The position numbers and the translations under genes are program-made. A stretch of DNA of 64,000 nucleotides from Blastocladiella emersonii ATCC 22665 (Eukaryota; Blastocladiomycota; Blastocladiomycetes; Blastocladiales; Blastocladiaceae). Numbering within the stretch: position 1 is the stretch's first letter; the number at the start of each line of letters is the position of its first letter. The stretch spans positions 2,449,225 to 2,513,224 of the forward strand of contig JANHCV010000004.1 in the NCBI GenBank assembly GCA_025594325.1, given 5' to 3'. The notes under the pieces are model-generated. The model did not search any database, had not been told where the DNA came from, and saw only the letters and a program-made list of their open reading frames with translations. Positions 41,050 to 52,054 of this stretch are shown in pieces.

Positions 41050-42583
41050 GATCGCGGCGCACACCATGTCGCCGTATGGCGGCTGCACCGTCATGCTCGC
41101 CGGCGACCATTTGCAGCTTCCACCAGTGAACGGCACGGCGCTGTTCCAGCTACCCGAGGTGCTCGACGATGCGCCAGACTCGTTCTTTGAGCGGCTGCTC
41201 GCGTACGACACCACGGGCTCGAAAAAAAAGCACTCAGGACAGCTCGCGTACTGGCGCGCGCGACGTGTCGTTCGACTCGTGCCCAGCAACCGGTTCGTCA
41301 ACGGCCCATCATGGGGCAGGTGTCTCGACGCGTTCCGGCTCGACAAGGCCCCTGACGAGCTGCGCCGCCTGCCCGACTCGCGCACGACCGCTCGCCTGCG
41401 CCAGCTGAGCGACGACCAGGGCAACTACGCGCTCAAGAAGATCCTCCAGACGCGCGGGCTCACGGTCATTGCGCCCAACAACTACACGCGTCACACCTTC
41501 AACCTGCTGTACACGCGGCTCGCCGCTGCGGACCCAGAACGCGTCGTGTTTCAGATCAAGGCCAGCATCACGCGCAAGAAGGAGCGAAACGGCGCAACCG
41601 TCCGCCTCCCGATTGGCGAAAGGGACCTGTTCCGTCTCGCCGAGGAGCCCGACTCGATCACTCGTTTGCCAACCATCCTCGAGGTCTTTGTCGGCATGGA
41701 AGTGCGCGTCAAGGTCAACCAGTGCGTCGAGAAGGGGTGCGCGAATGGCGCTATTGGCATCGTGCACCACATTGACTGGTTTCCGGGCACGACGTTTACC
41801 GAGACCGGCTCGCGCATGTACCGCCCATCGCGGGAGCCACATACTGTGTGGATCTACCTGCCCGACGCGCCGCCTGGCCCTCGGTTTCCTGGCATGCCGG
41901 CCGATTGGCCAGACACGGTCATCCCGCTCGCCATGCACTCGGACGACCTTCTCTACAAGGAGGGCGGTATGACGTCGCGCGAGCGAACCGAACCCAAGAA
42001 ACCCGAGTCCAGCGCACTGTGTGCCAAGATGGTCAATAAGTTTAAGACTCACGAGCAGTACAAGGATCACGAAAAGATCAAGATCAAGCAGTTCTCAATC
42101 GTGCCCGCCTTTGCGATGACGGTGCACGGGGTCCAAGGCGTGACCAAGAACGCCATCATCTTGACGGATCCGTGCCCAGCCGGCTCGTCTGGATCGATCA
42201 ACGGGTCGTCGCTGTACGTTGCGCTCTCGCGGCTCCGCGAGAGCGCGTGTCTGTGGGTTCTCCATCCGATCCCGGACAGCGTGTACGACGCCATGGTCCC
42301 TGATCCGCGGGCCGTGGCCGAAGACTTGCGGCTCCAGGCGCTAGACGTGTTGACTGAGGGCGCGTTCGCTCACGGACAAACCGTTTCGCACAACCACCCC
42401 CGAGTCGCGGAGCTCTTTTGCCACGCGATGCAAGAGCACCGCCAGATCAAGAGCGACAAGGAGGCGAAGCAGAAGGCGCGCGACCAAGAGTACTCAAGGC
42501 GGTATCGCGAGAGTAAGCGCGAGCAGAAGCGCGCTCCAGAATTGCATGAGCAGCGGCGGAGCAAGAGGCTTCGCGAGCTTTAG
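41050..42583 (+). pseudogene. Pif1-type helicase, 5'-truncated
   Basis: From about 41050 the frame reads SPYGGCTVMLAGDHLQLPPV, the motif II/III region of Pif1 helicases ('PFGGiqvvlsGDFfQLPPV'). The C-terminal half follows: LTVIAPNNYTRHTFNLLYTR, a 'GMEVRVKVN' and 'NGAIGIVHHID' strand pair, AFAMTVHGVQGVTKNAIIL (family AMTIHKSQG; the Lys is replaced) and SSLYVALSRLRESACLWVL. The tail is a basic coiled coil ending RRSKRLREL. The Walker A/B half is absent; the frame instead runs into the oppositely oriented gene, so an ATP-binding helicase is not encoded. It is probably a remnant of a mobile or viral-type Pif1, such as those carried by Helitrons, rather than the cellular enzyme. Confidence 0.7.
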
Positions 42584-42713
42584 TGTGTTAAAAAGTATAC
42601 TTAGCTGCTCTTAATTATTTTGGTGTGTGATGGGAACAAAGATGCGACCCCATAATGACGCGCGACTGTCAGCGGTACAAAACCTCCCGCGTGTGCCGTG
42701 CTCCAACGTGGCG

Positions 42714-42730
42714 GAGGGCTTTAGCCCTCG
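42714..42730. repeat. 17-nt quasi-palindrome, inverted partner of 39539-39555
   Basis: GAGGGCTTTAGCCCTCG, the exact reverse complement of 39539-39555. It lies 189 bp upstream of the Fanzor reading frame. A second hairpin lies 8 bp downstream at 42738-42759 (AGACGC-GAA-GCGTCT core). Confidence 0.6.
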
Positions 42731-42737
42731 ATTGAAG

Positions 42738-42759
42738 ACCAGACGCGAAGCGTCTAGGT
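42738..42759. repeat. hairpin with GAA loop
   Basis: ACCAGACGC, loop GAA, GCGTCT, a bulged A and GGT form a 9-bp stem. Together with the preceding quasi-palindrome it makes two hairpins in a row, as seen at ends of rolling-circle or single-strand transposons, but no other end could be matched to it. Confidence 0.4.
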
Positions 42760-42918
42760 GGTTCAAGTAAAATTGGATTGTGGAAAGTGGAGAGAGAGGA
42801 GAGCGGAGAGCACTCGAACGGCAACCGACGCGTAGAACGTGTGAAAAGGACATCACGTTGCCGAGCGCGAAACGCACACGGCTCCCCCCGTCCCCCACGC
42901 ACTCGCTCACCCACTGCA

Positions 42919-45306
42919 ATGACATACTACGACGACGATCGAGACGTGCGAGAAGTCATAGAGGAGGTTCTTCGCACCCACAAGTTCCCAGACTGCCACT
43001 GCGATCCCGGCGGCGAGGGCTGCGAGCGGTGCTGGTCGATCCGCCAGGAGTACATCAAGTTGCAGCAGCAGCAGCAGACGCTACCACCTCGTCGCGCTCC
43101 CGTGCTCATGCCCGCCGACCAGGCCCCCAAGCTCGGGACCTTCTAACAGCCGCTGTACTCGTGGGCCAACCCGTCAGCCAAGGCGCTCGCCCGAGCGTCC
43201 GAGCCCGACCCCGGCCTTGCACCGCTGATCAGGGGCGGCGACCAGTGCACCCTCTTCGCGATGCGGGTGGCCGGGTGGATCTGCGGCAACTGCCCGGCCG
43301 CCCGAGCCGAGTTCGACAGCGCCGCGGGGTGCCCGCGCGTGTGGGTGTGCGACGAGTTTGCCGTGTACATTGTCCCCTCAAACGCGTTCCAATCGCCGCT
43401 CCCGCTCGACTCGGTCCGTGTGACCACCACGCAGCGGTACGAGCAGCCCGCCAATTCGACGGCGTCGCTGCCGTCCGAGACCGCGTCGGAGGCTGCCCCG
43501 CCGCGCATCGACTCCATTGACCTCATGGCCGACGGCCTCGTCTCTTGTGACCCCAAGCTCGACGCGGTCGTCACGCAGCCGTCGGCGGGCGACGTCGAGC
43601 CCATGCAGTGCGACACGGGCGACCCCGCTCGCCAGCGCAAACGGCCTCGGAGTCGCAGTCTCTCGCCCGCCGCCGTTGCCGCGGGCCCGCCGCTCGTCGC
43701 GAAGCGGTCCCGCACCGACCTCCCGCTCGCCGCCAACTCGCTCCTCAGCCCGCGCGCCGCCCTCGCCCTCACCGGCGCCAACTCGCTGCCCACGCCGCCA
43801 TCGGGGCCCGGGCTTACCGCACCCGCGCCGCTGCCGCCCGTCGCACCCGCACCGCTGCCGATGCAACCACCTGCCGCGCCCATCTTCAACCCGCCGTCGA
43901 GGCCGCCAAGGCCGAGGCCCAGGCCGCCCTGCCTGACGCCCGCGCGGCGCTCGCCGAGGGGGCCAAGGCGGCTGCTGACGCCAAGGCCAAGCGCATCAAG
44001 GCGCGGGCGACGCTCATGGTCGACAAGCGCCGGTGGGACCGGTACCTGTGGTTCTCGTACCAGGTCTTCCAGCCCAAGTACGTGTACGGCGTGTCGGCCG
44101 ACGGTAAGCTGTTCAACTCGTTCTCGGGCACCGTGGAGACCAACGGCTACGAGATCCGCATGATCGACTACAAGGGCGGCATGCGGCTCGAGGGCCTCAA
44201 GCTCGCGCTCGGTCTTCCGCAAGGTGGTCAGCGCGTGTCGACGGCCGGCGTCGCGCACGACCCGCTCGACGAGGTCATGTCCGGGACCGAGCGGATTGAG
44301 CCCTCGCCCAGCGCGCGCGCGCCCATGGCCATCCACCGCGGCCTCATTGCGCTTCGGCCAGGTCAAGCGCTCGTCGGCATGGACCCCGGTGTCCAGCGGC
44401 AGTACGTGGCCGTGCACTTCACCACGTTCGACATCGTGCTCATCAAGCAGCTCAAGGAGTCGCTCGCGTCGGCCACGACGCCCGCCGAGCGCGAGGCCAT
44501 CGCCGCCGAGCTGCACGAGGTCGTCTTCAAGCTCGTGCGCGACCGCGACCGGTACCAGGCGTGCTCGCGCAAGCACTACAACCACGAGGTCGGCAACAAC
44601 CTGCGCGTGCATCTCGTGCGCCTGTGGCGCAAGAAGTACGGCCTGCCCGAGATCGACCTCAAGCTCTCGCGCCTCGCCGGCTCGCTGTTCCAGTACACGC
44701 TCGCCGCCACGCAGGCGCTGCCAAAGTACCTCGCCTACGCCTTTGACCGCCGACTCGCCCGCCTCAAGTTCTTCCTCGACGGCAAGGAGCGTCAGTGGTG
44801 GACCGACATGGGCAACGGCCTCAAGTCGTGCGACGCGGGCGGCGCTGCAGCTGGGGCCGTGCTGCTCATCGGCCGCAACTTTGGGAACTTTAGCATGATC
44901 TCGTCTCCGTCGCGCGCGCCCGTCGTCAGGGGGGCTAAGCCCCCCTGCCGTCGTCAAGATGGCGCGGAAGATGCGCGGCCAGCACGTGGACACGCACCTG
45001 GTGAACGAGAACTTCTCGTCGCAGCGCTGCGCTCCGTGCACCGCCGCCTTCCCCGAGCTCGCCAAGGACAAGTCGCGCAACATGGCCAAGCCCAAGGACG
45101 GCCGGCACGCGACGCTGCGCTGCCCGCAGTGCCGCGACCAGCGCAACCGCGACGTCAACGCGGCGCTCAACATTGTGCTGTTCAACATTGACATTGACAA
45201 GATTGTGTTCGTCGACGGCAACCCGCTCGACGACCAGGTCTTCGCCCCCCTCGTGCTCGCCGAGCGCGCGCGTCACCGCGCGACCCCCGCGACCACCACC
45301 GCCTAG
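42919..45306 (+). pseudogene. Fanzor (eukaryotic TnpB-like RNA-guided nuclease), broken
   Basis: The reading frame starts MTYYDDDRDVREV, with Cys pairs CHCDPGGEGCERC. An in-frame TAA at 43144 interrupts it. It continues with QCTLFAMRVAGWICGNC, a Ser/Pro linker with basic clusters (RQRKRPRSRS, KRSR), and a frameshift near 43890. It resumes in the next frame with helical AVEAAKAEAQAALPDARAAL and KRRWDRYLWFSYQVFQPKYV. The RuvC core follows: VGMDPGVQRQYVAVHF (Asp of RuvC-I), KYGLPEIDLKLSRLAGSLFQ, RLARLKFFLDGKERQWW, GAVLLIGRNFGNFSM. A 28-bp insertion at 44927 shifts frame. HLVNENFSSQRCAPC (Glu of RuvC-II, first Cys pair), LRCPQC and NRDVNAALNIV (Asp of RuvC-III) follow. All catalytic residues survive, but a full-length product cannot be made unless introns restore it. 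Confidence 0.8.
44927..44947. mobile_element. 21-bp perfect palindromic insertion with 7-bp target duplication, copy 2
   Basis: Arms CAGGGGGGCT and AGCCCCCCTG surround a single A. The 7-bp direct repeat CCGTCGT lies on both sides (44920-44926 and 44948-44954). Removing the palindrome and one repeat (28 bp in all) restores the Fanzor frame as RAPVVKMARKMRGQH, so the insertion occurred in a once-open gene. Ends CAGGG...CCCTG resemble hAT-superfamily termini, but hAT duplications are normally 8 bp. Confidence 0.75.
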
Positions 45307-45705
45307 GTCCGCTCCCTGTCGCGCGTCATCGGCTTCGGGGGTTTCCTCGACCCGCCGTTTGGGCGCGCGCTCGTTCGGCCGTGTGCATCATCATCCTCGC
45401 CGCTCCCATCAGTCCCGCCCTGCGCGCGACCGGGTGTCTGGCGTCTCACGTCCATGGGTTTGGGCGGGCCAAGTAAAGCTCTTGAGCCCGTGGTGGTTTT
45501 TGTGTATCGTTGTCAAAATACGAGGATCAGCCTGCCCAACGCGAGCCGAAAGACGCGTCGCCGATCGCCACGTGGGCAAACGAACGCCGGCTGCCCCGCC
45601 TCCGCCCGCCTGAAGAGACGCGGCTCTCATCTTCTCCACACTGCATGCAATGGAATAACGAACGACTTCTTACTTCTTGCTTTCTGCTCTGCGACCGTCC
45701 GCACC
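45307..45705. other. spacer 3' of the Fanzor gene
   Basis: About 400 bp with no gene seen. In active Fanzor loci the guide RNA is transcribed from the 3' end of the gene into this kind of flank. I could not identify a defined right end or a conserved hairpin here. Confidence 0.3.
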
Positions 45706-46543
45706 ATGTTCACCAAGACCGACCGCTTCGACGCCGCCCTCACCAAGGCGCAGCACGCGACGGGCGCGCTGTTCGGCCCGTTCCTCGGCGTCCATCTCCT
45801 CGGGCACACGCTTGCCCACCTCGACTCGTACCCGATCCCGTTTGATGCGGCTAATGGCTACCTGCTCGTGGCCCGCGAGCTGTACCAGTACCCGCTCGTG
45901 GAGACTGCTGGTGCCGTGGTCGCCGCACTTCATGTTGGAGCGGGCCTCGTCAAGTTTGCTCGCCGCAAGTTCAAGATCGGGTACAAGTCCTCGGCGCCCA
46001 CCTTTTGGACTCGCACCACTGGTTTGATACTCGCGGCGTTTTTTGGTGGACACGTCTACTACACACGCGCCGCTGCGCTCCTGACGTGGGGAGATTCGAG
46101 GTACGCGTACGCGTACGCCCTCGGCGTCGCTTCGCCGTCCCGCTCACAGACTCGACGTGTAGCCTCATGGATTACACGTACGTTACGTACACGGTAAACA
46201 AGTACGGCCTCGGCTTCACCCTGTACTACATGCTTCTCGGTGGCGCTGGTGTCATTCACTTGATGAACGGCGCACGGTACGCTCCCTCAATGGCACGATC
46301 TCACTGTCCACTGACCGTCGAGCCTGCAGGACCATCCGCGAGCGCGTCAAATACAACCGTCCTCTCACGTCCGCGAGCGATCCGACTCGCCGCTGGACCT
46401 ACGCGACGTGGGCCGCAGTCGGCATCATGACCTCGTCGGTACTCGCGCTCGGGGGCTACTACTTCCGCGTCCCCGTCATTGCCACGCGCGAGTTTGACCG
46501 CCTGAACGCGCTGGCCTCGAGCAAGCTCAGCCTGTCCTACTGA
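45706..46543 (+). CDS. MCP1-like (DUF1691) mitochondrial membrane protein, 3 exons
   Basis: Introns 46101-46162 and 46277-46329 (GTACGC donors) give exons joining WGDSS to LMDYTY and NGAR to TIRERV. The N-terminal part KAQHATGALFGPFLGVHLLG, HTLAHLDSYP, RELYQYPLVE and AALHVGAGLVKFARR, with four to five hydrophobic helices and conserved His residues, fits the MCP1-type transmembrane family. Yeast Mcp1 is a mitochondrial outer-membrane protein that suppresses ERMES loss through Vps13-dependent lipid transfer. The C-terminal helix is MTSSVLALGGYYFRVPVIA. The assignment rests on the helix pattern and His placement. Confidence 0.65.
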
Positions 46544-46572
46544 GCATAGGTGAATACAATCATTCAACTTTG

Positions 46573-47821
46573 TTACTTCATGACGGCTCGGAGCAGGCTC
46601 ATCTTCGGCACGCCGCCAAACTCGATCAGCAGCGGGACCAGCGTGTCGAAACGATTAGCGTTGCGGGCAGCAGCGCGGAACGCAGCTGGGCCTGGCGTCG
46701 CGCCAGATTGCCGCTGTGCCTCGAGCAGCCGCCGCAGCTCGGCCAAGGGAAGGCGCGGAAACGATTGAACTGCTGTCGCGAGCGCCGTGTCCGAGACGGC
46801 GGCGTTGTTGTTCAGTAGAGTTATGCAGTAGACGTCGAGTGCGAGCGCGGACGCGCATGCAGCGACGGCGTTCGCGTTCACAGCACGCTGGCGCTTCGCA
46901 CCAGCTGGTCTCGAATCAGCGACAGCGTCGTCCGACCGAGAGCGTTTAGAGCCTGCGGGTTGAAGGCCCTGCTCCGTGCTAGCTTCGTTGGTACAACAAC
47001 GTTCAAGCGCGAGTTCCAATGACCGTGCTGTCGGCGTGACGCCGCTCGCAAGCAGCGTCTCGAGCGTCTCAAGTTGCTGACTCTGTGGGTGCGGTCAACG
47101 GTTGGCGGTGAGGTGAGTAAGCGCTCGCAGTCCAAGCACATGTCTCCGTCGTGCGTACCTCGGTCGCAATCTCGGTGGCCATTCCGTCCTTGGCGTTGAG
47201 AAGGAAGCCCAGGTCTCGCAGCTCGAGAAGAAGCTCCCACTTCCCCTGCTGCGCACACTTGAGGACCGTAAAGCCCGTGTCGTGCTGCATGCCACGGTCC
47301 AGCATCGCACGGATCAGCGGCAGATTGCTCGCCGGATCGAGCAGGGCGCGCAACGCAAGCCATCGGGGCAAAGAGCGTCGCTTGGCCGTGACACGCACGA
47401 CGGCGTCGCTGGTGCATCCGGCGATACGATCGAGCACGGCTAGCACACCCAGATCGAGAACGCGGACGCGGAGTGCCGTATTCAGAGCAGCGGTCGCAAG
47501 CTCGGACGGCGTCAAGGAAGGAGGTGGTTGCGGCGCTGCCTCCAAAGGAGGTTGAGTGCCCGCGCGGCGTTTGGCTAGGACTGCTGCCTTGGGTGCGGGG
47601 GCCTGCTTCGCCGCCGCCGCAGCAGCAGCGGCCAACTGCGCGTAACGACACAGATAGCGTGCCCGAGCAGAGCTCGACGCCCGGCTGGAGGGAAGAAAGC
47701 TCGCGGCGACCGCCTTGGACACGGCGACGAGCTCGGGCGAGCCCACGAGGCTCAAAATCTCGTGCAAGACGAAGCAAGGCAGGTTCTCAAGCGACAGTTT
47801 GCGCCGTTTCGACGATGACAT
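46573..47821 (-). CDS. F-box / ankyrin-like protein, 2 exons
   Basis: Exon 1 runs from ATG 47821 to 47159, a 76-bp intron occupies 47083-47158 (GTACGC...CCACAG), and exon 2 runs to 46573. An F-box-like start (LENLPCFVLHEILSLVGSPE, then LVAVSKAV) follows a basic MSSSKRRK. The remainder consists of helical ankyrin-type units such as LPLIRAMLDRGMQHDTGFTV, LKCAQQGKWELLLELRDLGF and FDTLVPLLIEFGGVPKM. Such proteins recruit substrates to SCF ubiquitin ligases, though Skp1 binding cannot be confirmed from sequence alone. Confidence 0.7.
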
Positions 47822-48010
47822 GGCATTGAGTTACATGGAGGAACGAGATAAGGGAGTAAGGGAGAAGGGAAGGCCGGTCCTCGGCAGGTCGCAGCGGCCC
47901 GCCCACGTGAGGCGTCGCGAGGCGGAGCCGATGACCGTCGCGTCCGGCAGCGCACCAAGCGTTCTCGCACGTTCACGCGGATCCTATGTCGCAAATAACA
48001 CGTTGTATTC

Positions 48011-51000
48011 TCATTGTCTCGCTTCTTCTGCCATGGCGGCCGCAACCTTGCGCGCGATGATCGCCTGCAGCGCGAGCAGGAGCTGGTCGCGCTCGACCTT
48101 GCGCTGGCAGTGCACGACAATCACCTTGCCGCGCCGTCGGCGTCGCTTGACGAGGTCGGCGGCCGACGGCGGGGACCAAAGTGTCAGACACACCTGGTGC
48201 GGGCCCTCGTGCTGCGTGACGATCGGTGGGCTCAGCGGCGGCAGCCACGTCGCGAGGTTGCCTGTAGCCTCGTCCTTGCTCGCGGCAGGACGCGAGCCGC
48301 GCGCCGGTCCATGTGCGGATGGCGCGAGGAACTCGGATGCGGGAGCTCCGAACTCGCGGTGTCCGTGGTTGAGCAGGTGGTGGTGATGGAGAACCCGGTT
48401 CGCTGCGTGTGCGTGGAGCGGCGGCGGCGGCGGGAGGTGCGGTTCGGGGAGCAGCTCGGCCGACGAGAAGGGAACGATGGGGACCGAGTTGGACGCAATG
48501 TCGGCGTACACGGCGGCACTCGGGCCGGCATCCGCTGCGTGGTGGAAGGACTCCCACAGGTCTGGCTGCGAGAGGCCGAGCCGAGCGCGGTGCACATTCG
48601 AGAGCCCGCGCGGACCGCCGCGGGCGGATCGCCCCGCGTTGCTGGAGCCGTCCTCGCGCGCACCAGCGCCGAACTCGTCATCCTCGTCGTCCGAGTCCGT
48701 CAGCATCTCGTCACCCGCGTCGGGCGCGAGCGGTGGGGCGGGCAGCGGCGCGGCCGAGGCCCAGGTGAAGAGCTTGGGGTCGATGACGTGCGACTCCTCG
48801 TCGGCGGCTGCGGCGCCCGTCTTGGGGTTGACGTAGCCGACGAGGACGTGCGAGCGCGCGTGCAGCGCGATCGCGTGCCGCACCACGTACATGCCCGACC
48901 CGGCGTCCGCCCGCTTGCACAGCAGGACGCGCGCTTCGGTCACGATCAGGAACGCCGGCTTGAACAGGCCGCGCGACTTGCGCTTGAAGTACACGGGGTG
49001 CGCCGCCTTGATGGCGACGTCGCCCGACGTCAGCTCGACTGGCCACAGCCGCGCGTCCGTGACCATGGACTGCACGAGGTCCGCGGCGTCGAACCGTGGG
49101 CCGCGCGCGTACGTCGCCGCGTTGGTCTCGAGGACGTGGCGAAAGTGCTGGCCCCACGTGTACCGCTGCTGGCGCAGGTGGATCACGGCGTCAGCGATCC
49201 CGGCGAGCCACGCGTGGAGCGCGGGATGGCCGTCGGCCGCGAGCTCGGCGACGTCGCCGTTGGTCATGACGAGGTGGAACTGCGCCGACCGCCCGCGGAG
49301 ATGGGTTGCGGCGGTGGTGGAGGCGCGCGTGGGGAGCGAGACGAGCGGGGTGCCGTGGTGAGCTGCGGACCCGATGGTCGTGTACTTGGCGAGCGCCGAC
49401 GCGCAGTCGAGGCAGGGCTCGGGGATTGAAATGTACGACAGGTCCGCGAGGTAAAGGAACTGGCGCCCCGTGAGCACGGTGCGCTCCTCGTGCAGCGGAA
49501 CGGCGCTGATGCGGTACGCTGCGTCCTCGAGCGAGGCCGTTGCGGGTGCGGATCCAGCGGACGCGGCCGAGATGGTCGCATCCGAGTTCGCGGCAGCAGC
49601 AGCAGCGGCCACGGCGGCAATGTGCGAGGTCGGGAAGCGCGTGAACCAGAGGCAGTCGTCCGAGATCTGCATGCAAAAGTACGTCTCCCAGCTGTAGATG
49701 CCGAGGACATGGTGGCGGACACGACGGCTGAGGAACCCCTCGCACAGCGCCGGCGGGCACGGGTTCGGCGGCTCCGCGTAAAAGGGCGGCGGGATCTCGC
49801 GCGTGTCCAGAACGAGGTCGGGCATGATCCGCAGCTCGAGCTGGTGCGTGTTCTCGAGTGTCCGCGGTCCAAACGCGGCCGAAATCCCCGTTCGACAGGC
49901 CTCGTCGATCCACTCGATGCGGTCGCCGCGCCGCCAGCAAACCGCAACAGCGCCAGCATCAACATGCGCGAGCCAGCCGACGAGCATCGCGTCATCGGGT
50001 GCCGCTGCAGCCGCCTCGCGAACGACCTCGACCGCCTCGTCGCGACACGTCCACACAGTCATCTCGGGGTCAAGCGGCACGGCGACGGCGAGGTGCACGT
50101 CAGGGATCGACACGCGGACCGTTGGCGGCGCGGGAACGCGGTTGTTCTCGGGCAGCGCGAGCCAGATGGCGCGGTACCACAAGATGGCGAGGTCGACGCT
50201 GGACGCGTGGCATACCCATTTGGTCGGGCTGGCCGCGGACTGGAGCACGAACGCGCCGTCCGAGGGCGTGTGCAGCTCGAGTCGTGTGCGGCGGAGCGCA
50301 ATCGATTCGATGGGCTTGTCAGGGCGATTATTCTACGAGGTCAACGGTCAGCACGCGCCGATGCGATGGAACAAGTGCAAATCGGGCGTACCTCGACGCC
50401 GCAAAAGTGAAGGTGCGTGTCGCGAGTCGCAAGGTCGAGGACGAGGAACGCGTAGTACTCGCGCCAGAAAATATTCTCGAGATCGGCATGAGACTTGCGC
50501 GCGGCAATAATCTCGCGCGGGTGCTCAAAGCGCATGAGCAGGACGCTCGAGAAGAGGATGCGCATCGAGTGGATGGGCTTGTGGAGCGCCGAGTACGGCA
50601 AGCACGACGCGAAGAGCGCACGGACCTTGCCCGACCGCTTGGAAGCGACGCTTGGGGCGGGGCGGGCATACGTCGAGACCAATGTGCCCGACGGGACCGA
50701 CTGGGATGGCGCTTGCGGTTGGGGCGAGGTAGAAGCCGTGCTCGACAAGGGCGGCGTTGGCAACTGCTGCGGGAATGAGACATCGGGTGTAAGGGGCGGT
50801 CCCAAGTCGGCGGTTTCGCTCGTGGGCACAGGACTCGTTGCGTGACGGACTCCAAGAGTTTCCGCGGCAGAATAGAAGCTGTTGATGGACGTGGCACGCG
50901 AACGCGTGGTGGTGGAGCGCGAGCGGATGCTCTCGGCCGATCGAGGCGTTTCGGGCGAAACGAGCATGTTGGCGTCGAGGTGAAGCAACGACCGCGAAGC

Positions 51001-51732
51001 GGATGGCGCGGTTGCGCTGGCGCCAGCAGGCGCGTTGCCGTCGCTGGTATCGATGAAGAAGGTGGGCACCGCGGCCGAGGGGACGGGGGGCGAGGCCTCG
51101 TCCCAGTCGTCGCGTAGCATTCGGCGAGACCTCGACTCGATGCGCGGCCCGGGAAGCTGATCAAAGTGGACGCTGCGAGGCGCCGCGGACGTGGTCCCAG
51201 CACCGTCTCCTTCGGCGGCCGCGCGCGCCCCCGCCGCGAAAAAGGCGCTGCTCAACGTCGGCAGCGAGATGGGATGTGGCAGCGAGTCCGTGACGAGCAT
51301 CGACGCACTGCTGCAGCTGGCGCCGTCGTCGTGACCGGCGGTCGAGGCGATCGAAGCGGAAAACGTCGAGGCCGTCGCGCCCGCATCGTCCATGGTCACC
51401 CCGGCAAGAGCGACACGCGCGAGATTCGCAGGTTCCGAGAAGGCGCGGGGCAGCGTGCCCAGGCGCGGACGGCGCAAGGTAGCGCGGCTCGTGGACGGCC
51501 CTGGCGCGGCGGGAGACCGCGTGTTCGACGCCGACGAGACGGATTCGCGGAGCGCGCCAGGTGCGGACGAAGCGACCGAGGTTTCGGCAGGAGCTCGAGG
51601 CGCGGGCATAAAACCCGCGACAAAGACGCGGTTCCGCGCTGCCTCGCGCCGCGTCGGCCAGCGCTCGACCCCGGCGCCGCCGCCGACACGGGGTACTTTT
51701 GGCCGTGCATCAGGTTCTTCATTTAGATTCAT
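48011..51732 (-). CDS. Spo71/Mug56-like PH-domain protein, 2 exons
   Basis: Exon 1 runs from ATG 51732 (MNLNEEPDARPKVP) to 50392; intron 50333-50391 (GTACGC, CTGACC branch, CGTAG); exon 2 runs to 48011. It is about 1,220 residues. The N-terminal ~400 residues are Ser/Pro-rich. ILFSSVLLMRFEHPREI, FWREYYAFLVLDL and, after the intron, LELHTPSDGAFVLQSAAS and WVCHASSVDLAILWYRAIWL match the split PH fold of the Spo71 family. PVYFKRKSRGLFKPAFLIVT and ARVLLCK form a second PH-like segment near residue 900. In yeasts Spo71 acts at the prospore membrane with Vps13; the role here could be broader membrane-contact work. An in-frame upstream ATG at 51867 exists. Confidence 0.6.
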
Positions 51733-52054
51733 GGTGTGTGCTTTACATGGGCGGGGTATCGTGCGTTTGCGGGGAGAGAGTGGCGGGCCGCGAGTGCGGC
51801 CTTCGGTGATCGAGCGTCCCTTCGAAGGAGCGCCACCGCCAGCGCCACACGCGCGCGTGTCGCTCACCGCAATTTTTCGAGGCGCGTCGCCGTCTCGCCG
51901 CTCAGCATCCAGCTCAAAGCGCAGCGCACAGGGTCAAGGGGAGAGAGTTTATGAGACGACGACTCGGGAGCCCCACTGCGCACATCAGCGCGCGGGGGCA
52001 GGATATATACAATGCAGCGTCGGCGAGGCGCTCGGCGATGAGCGGGCAGGCCGA

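Noticed and set aside
41000-41424. Minus-strand frame continuing opposite the helicase (SGASSSTSGSWNSAVPF)
   Set aside because: It is antisense to recognisable Pif1 motifs, so the minus-strand gene most likely starts below about 41000.
39539-42730. Helitron with 3' hairpin and CTRR end
   Set aside because: A CTAG occurs about 8 bp after the hairpin at 39540, but it is not followed by T, no 5' TC end was found and no Rep domain is present.
43051-43149. Intron removing the TAA at 43144 (GTACAT...CTAACAG)
   Set aside because: The branch-like CTAAC would touch the acceptor AG directly, unlike all other introns here, so a nonsense mutation is more likely.
43143-45221. 692-residue minus-strand frame across the Fanzor locus
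   Set aside because: Antisense frame without domain features, while the plus strand carries RuvC and zinc-finger motifs.
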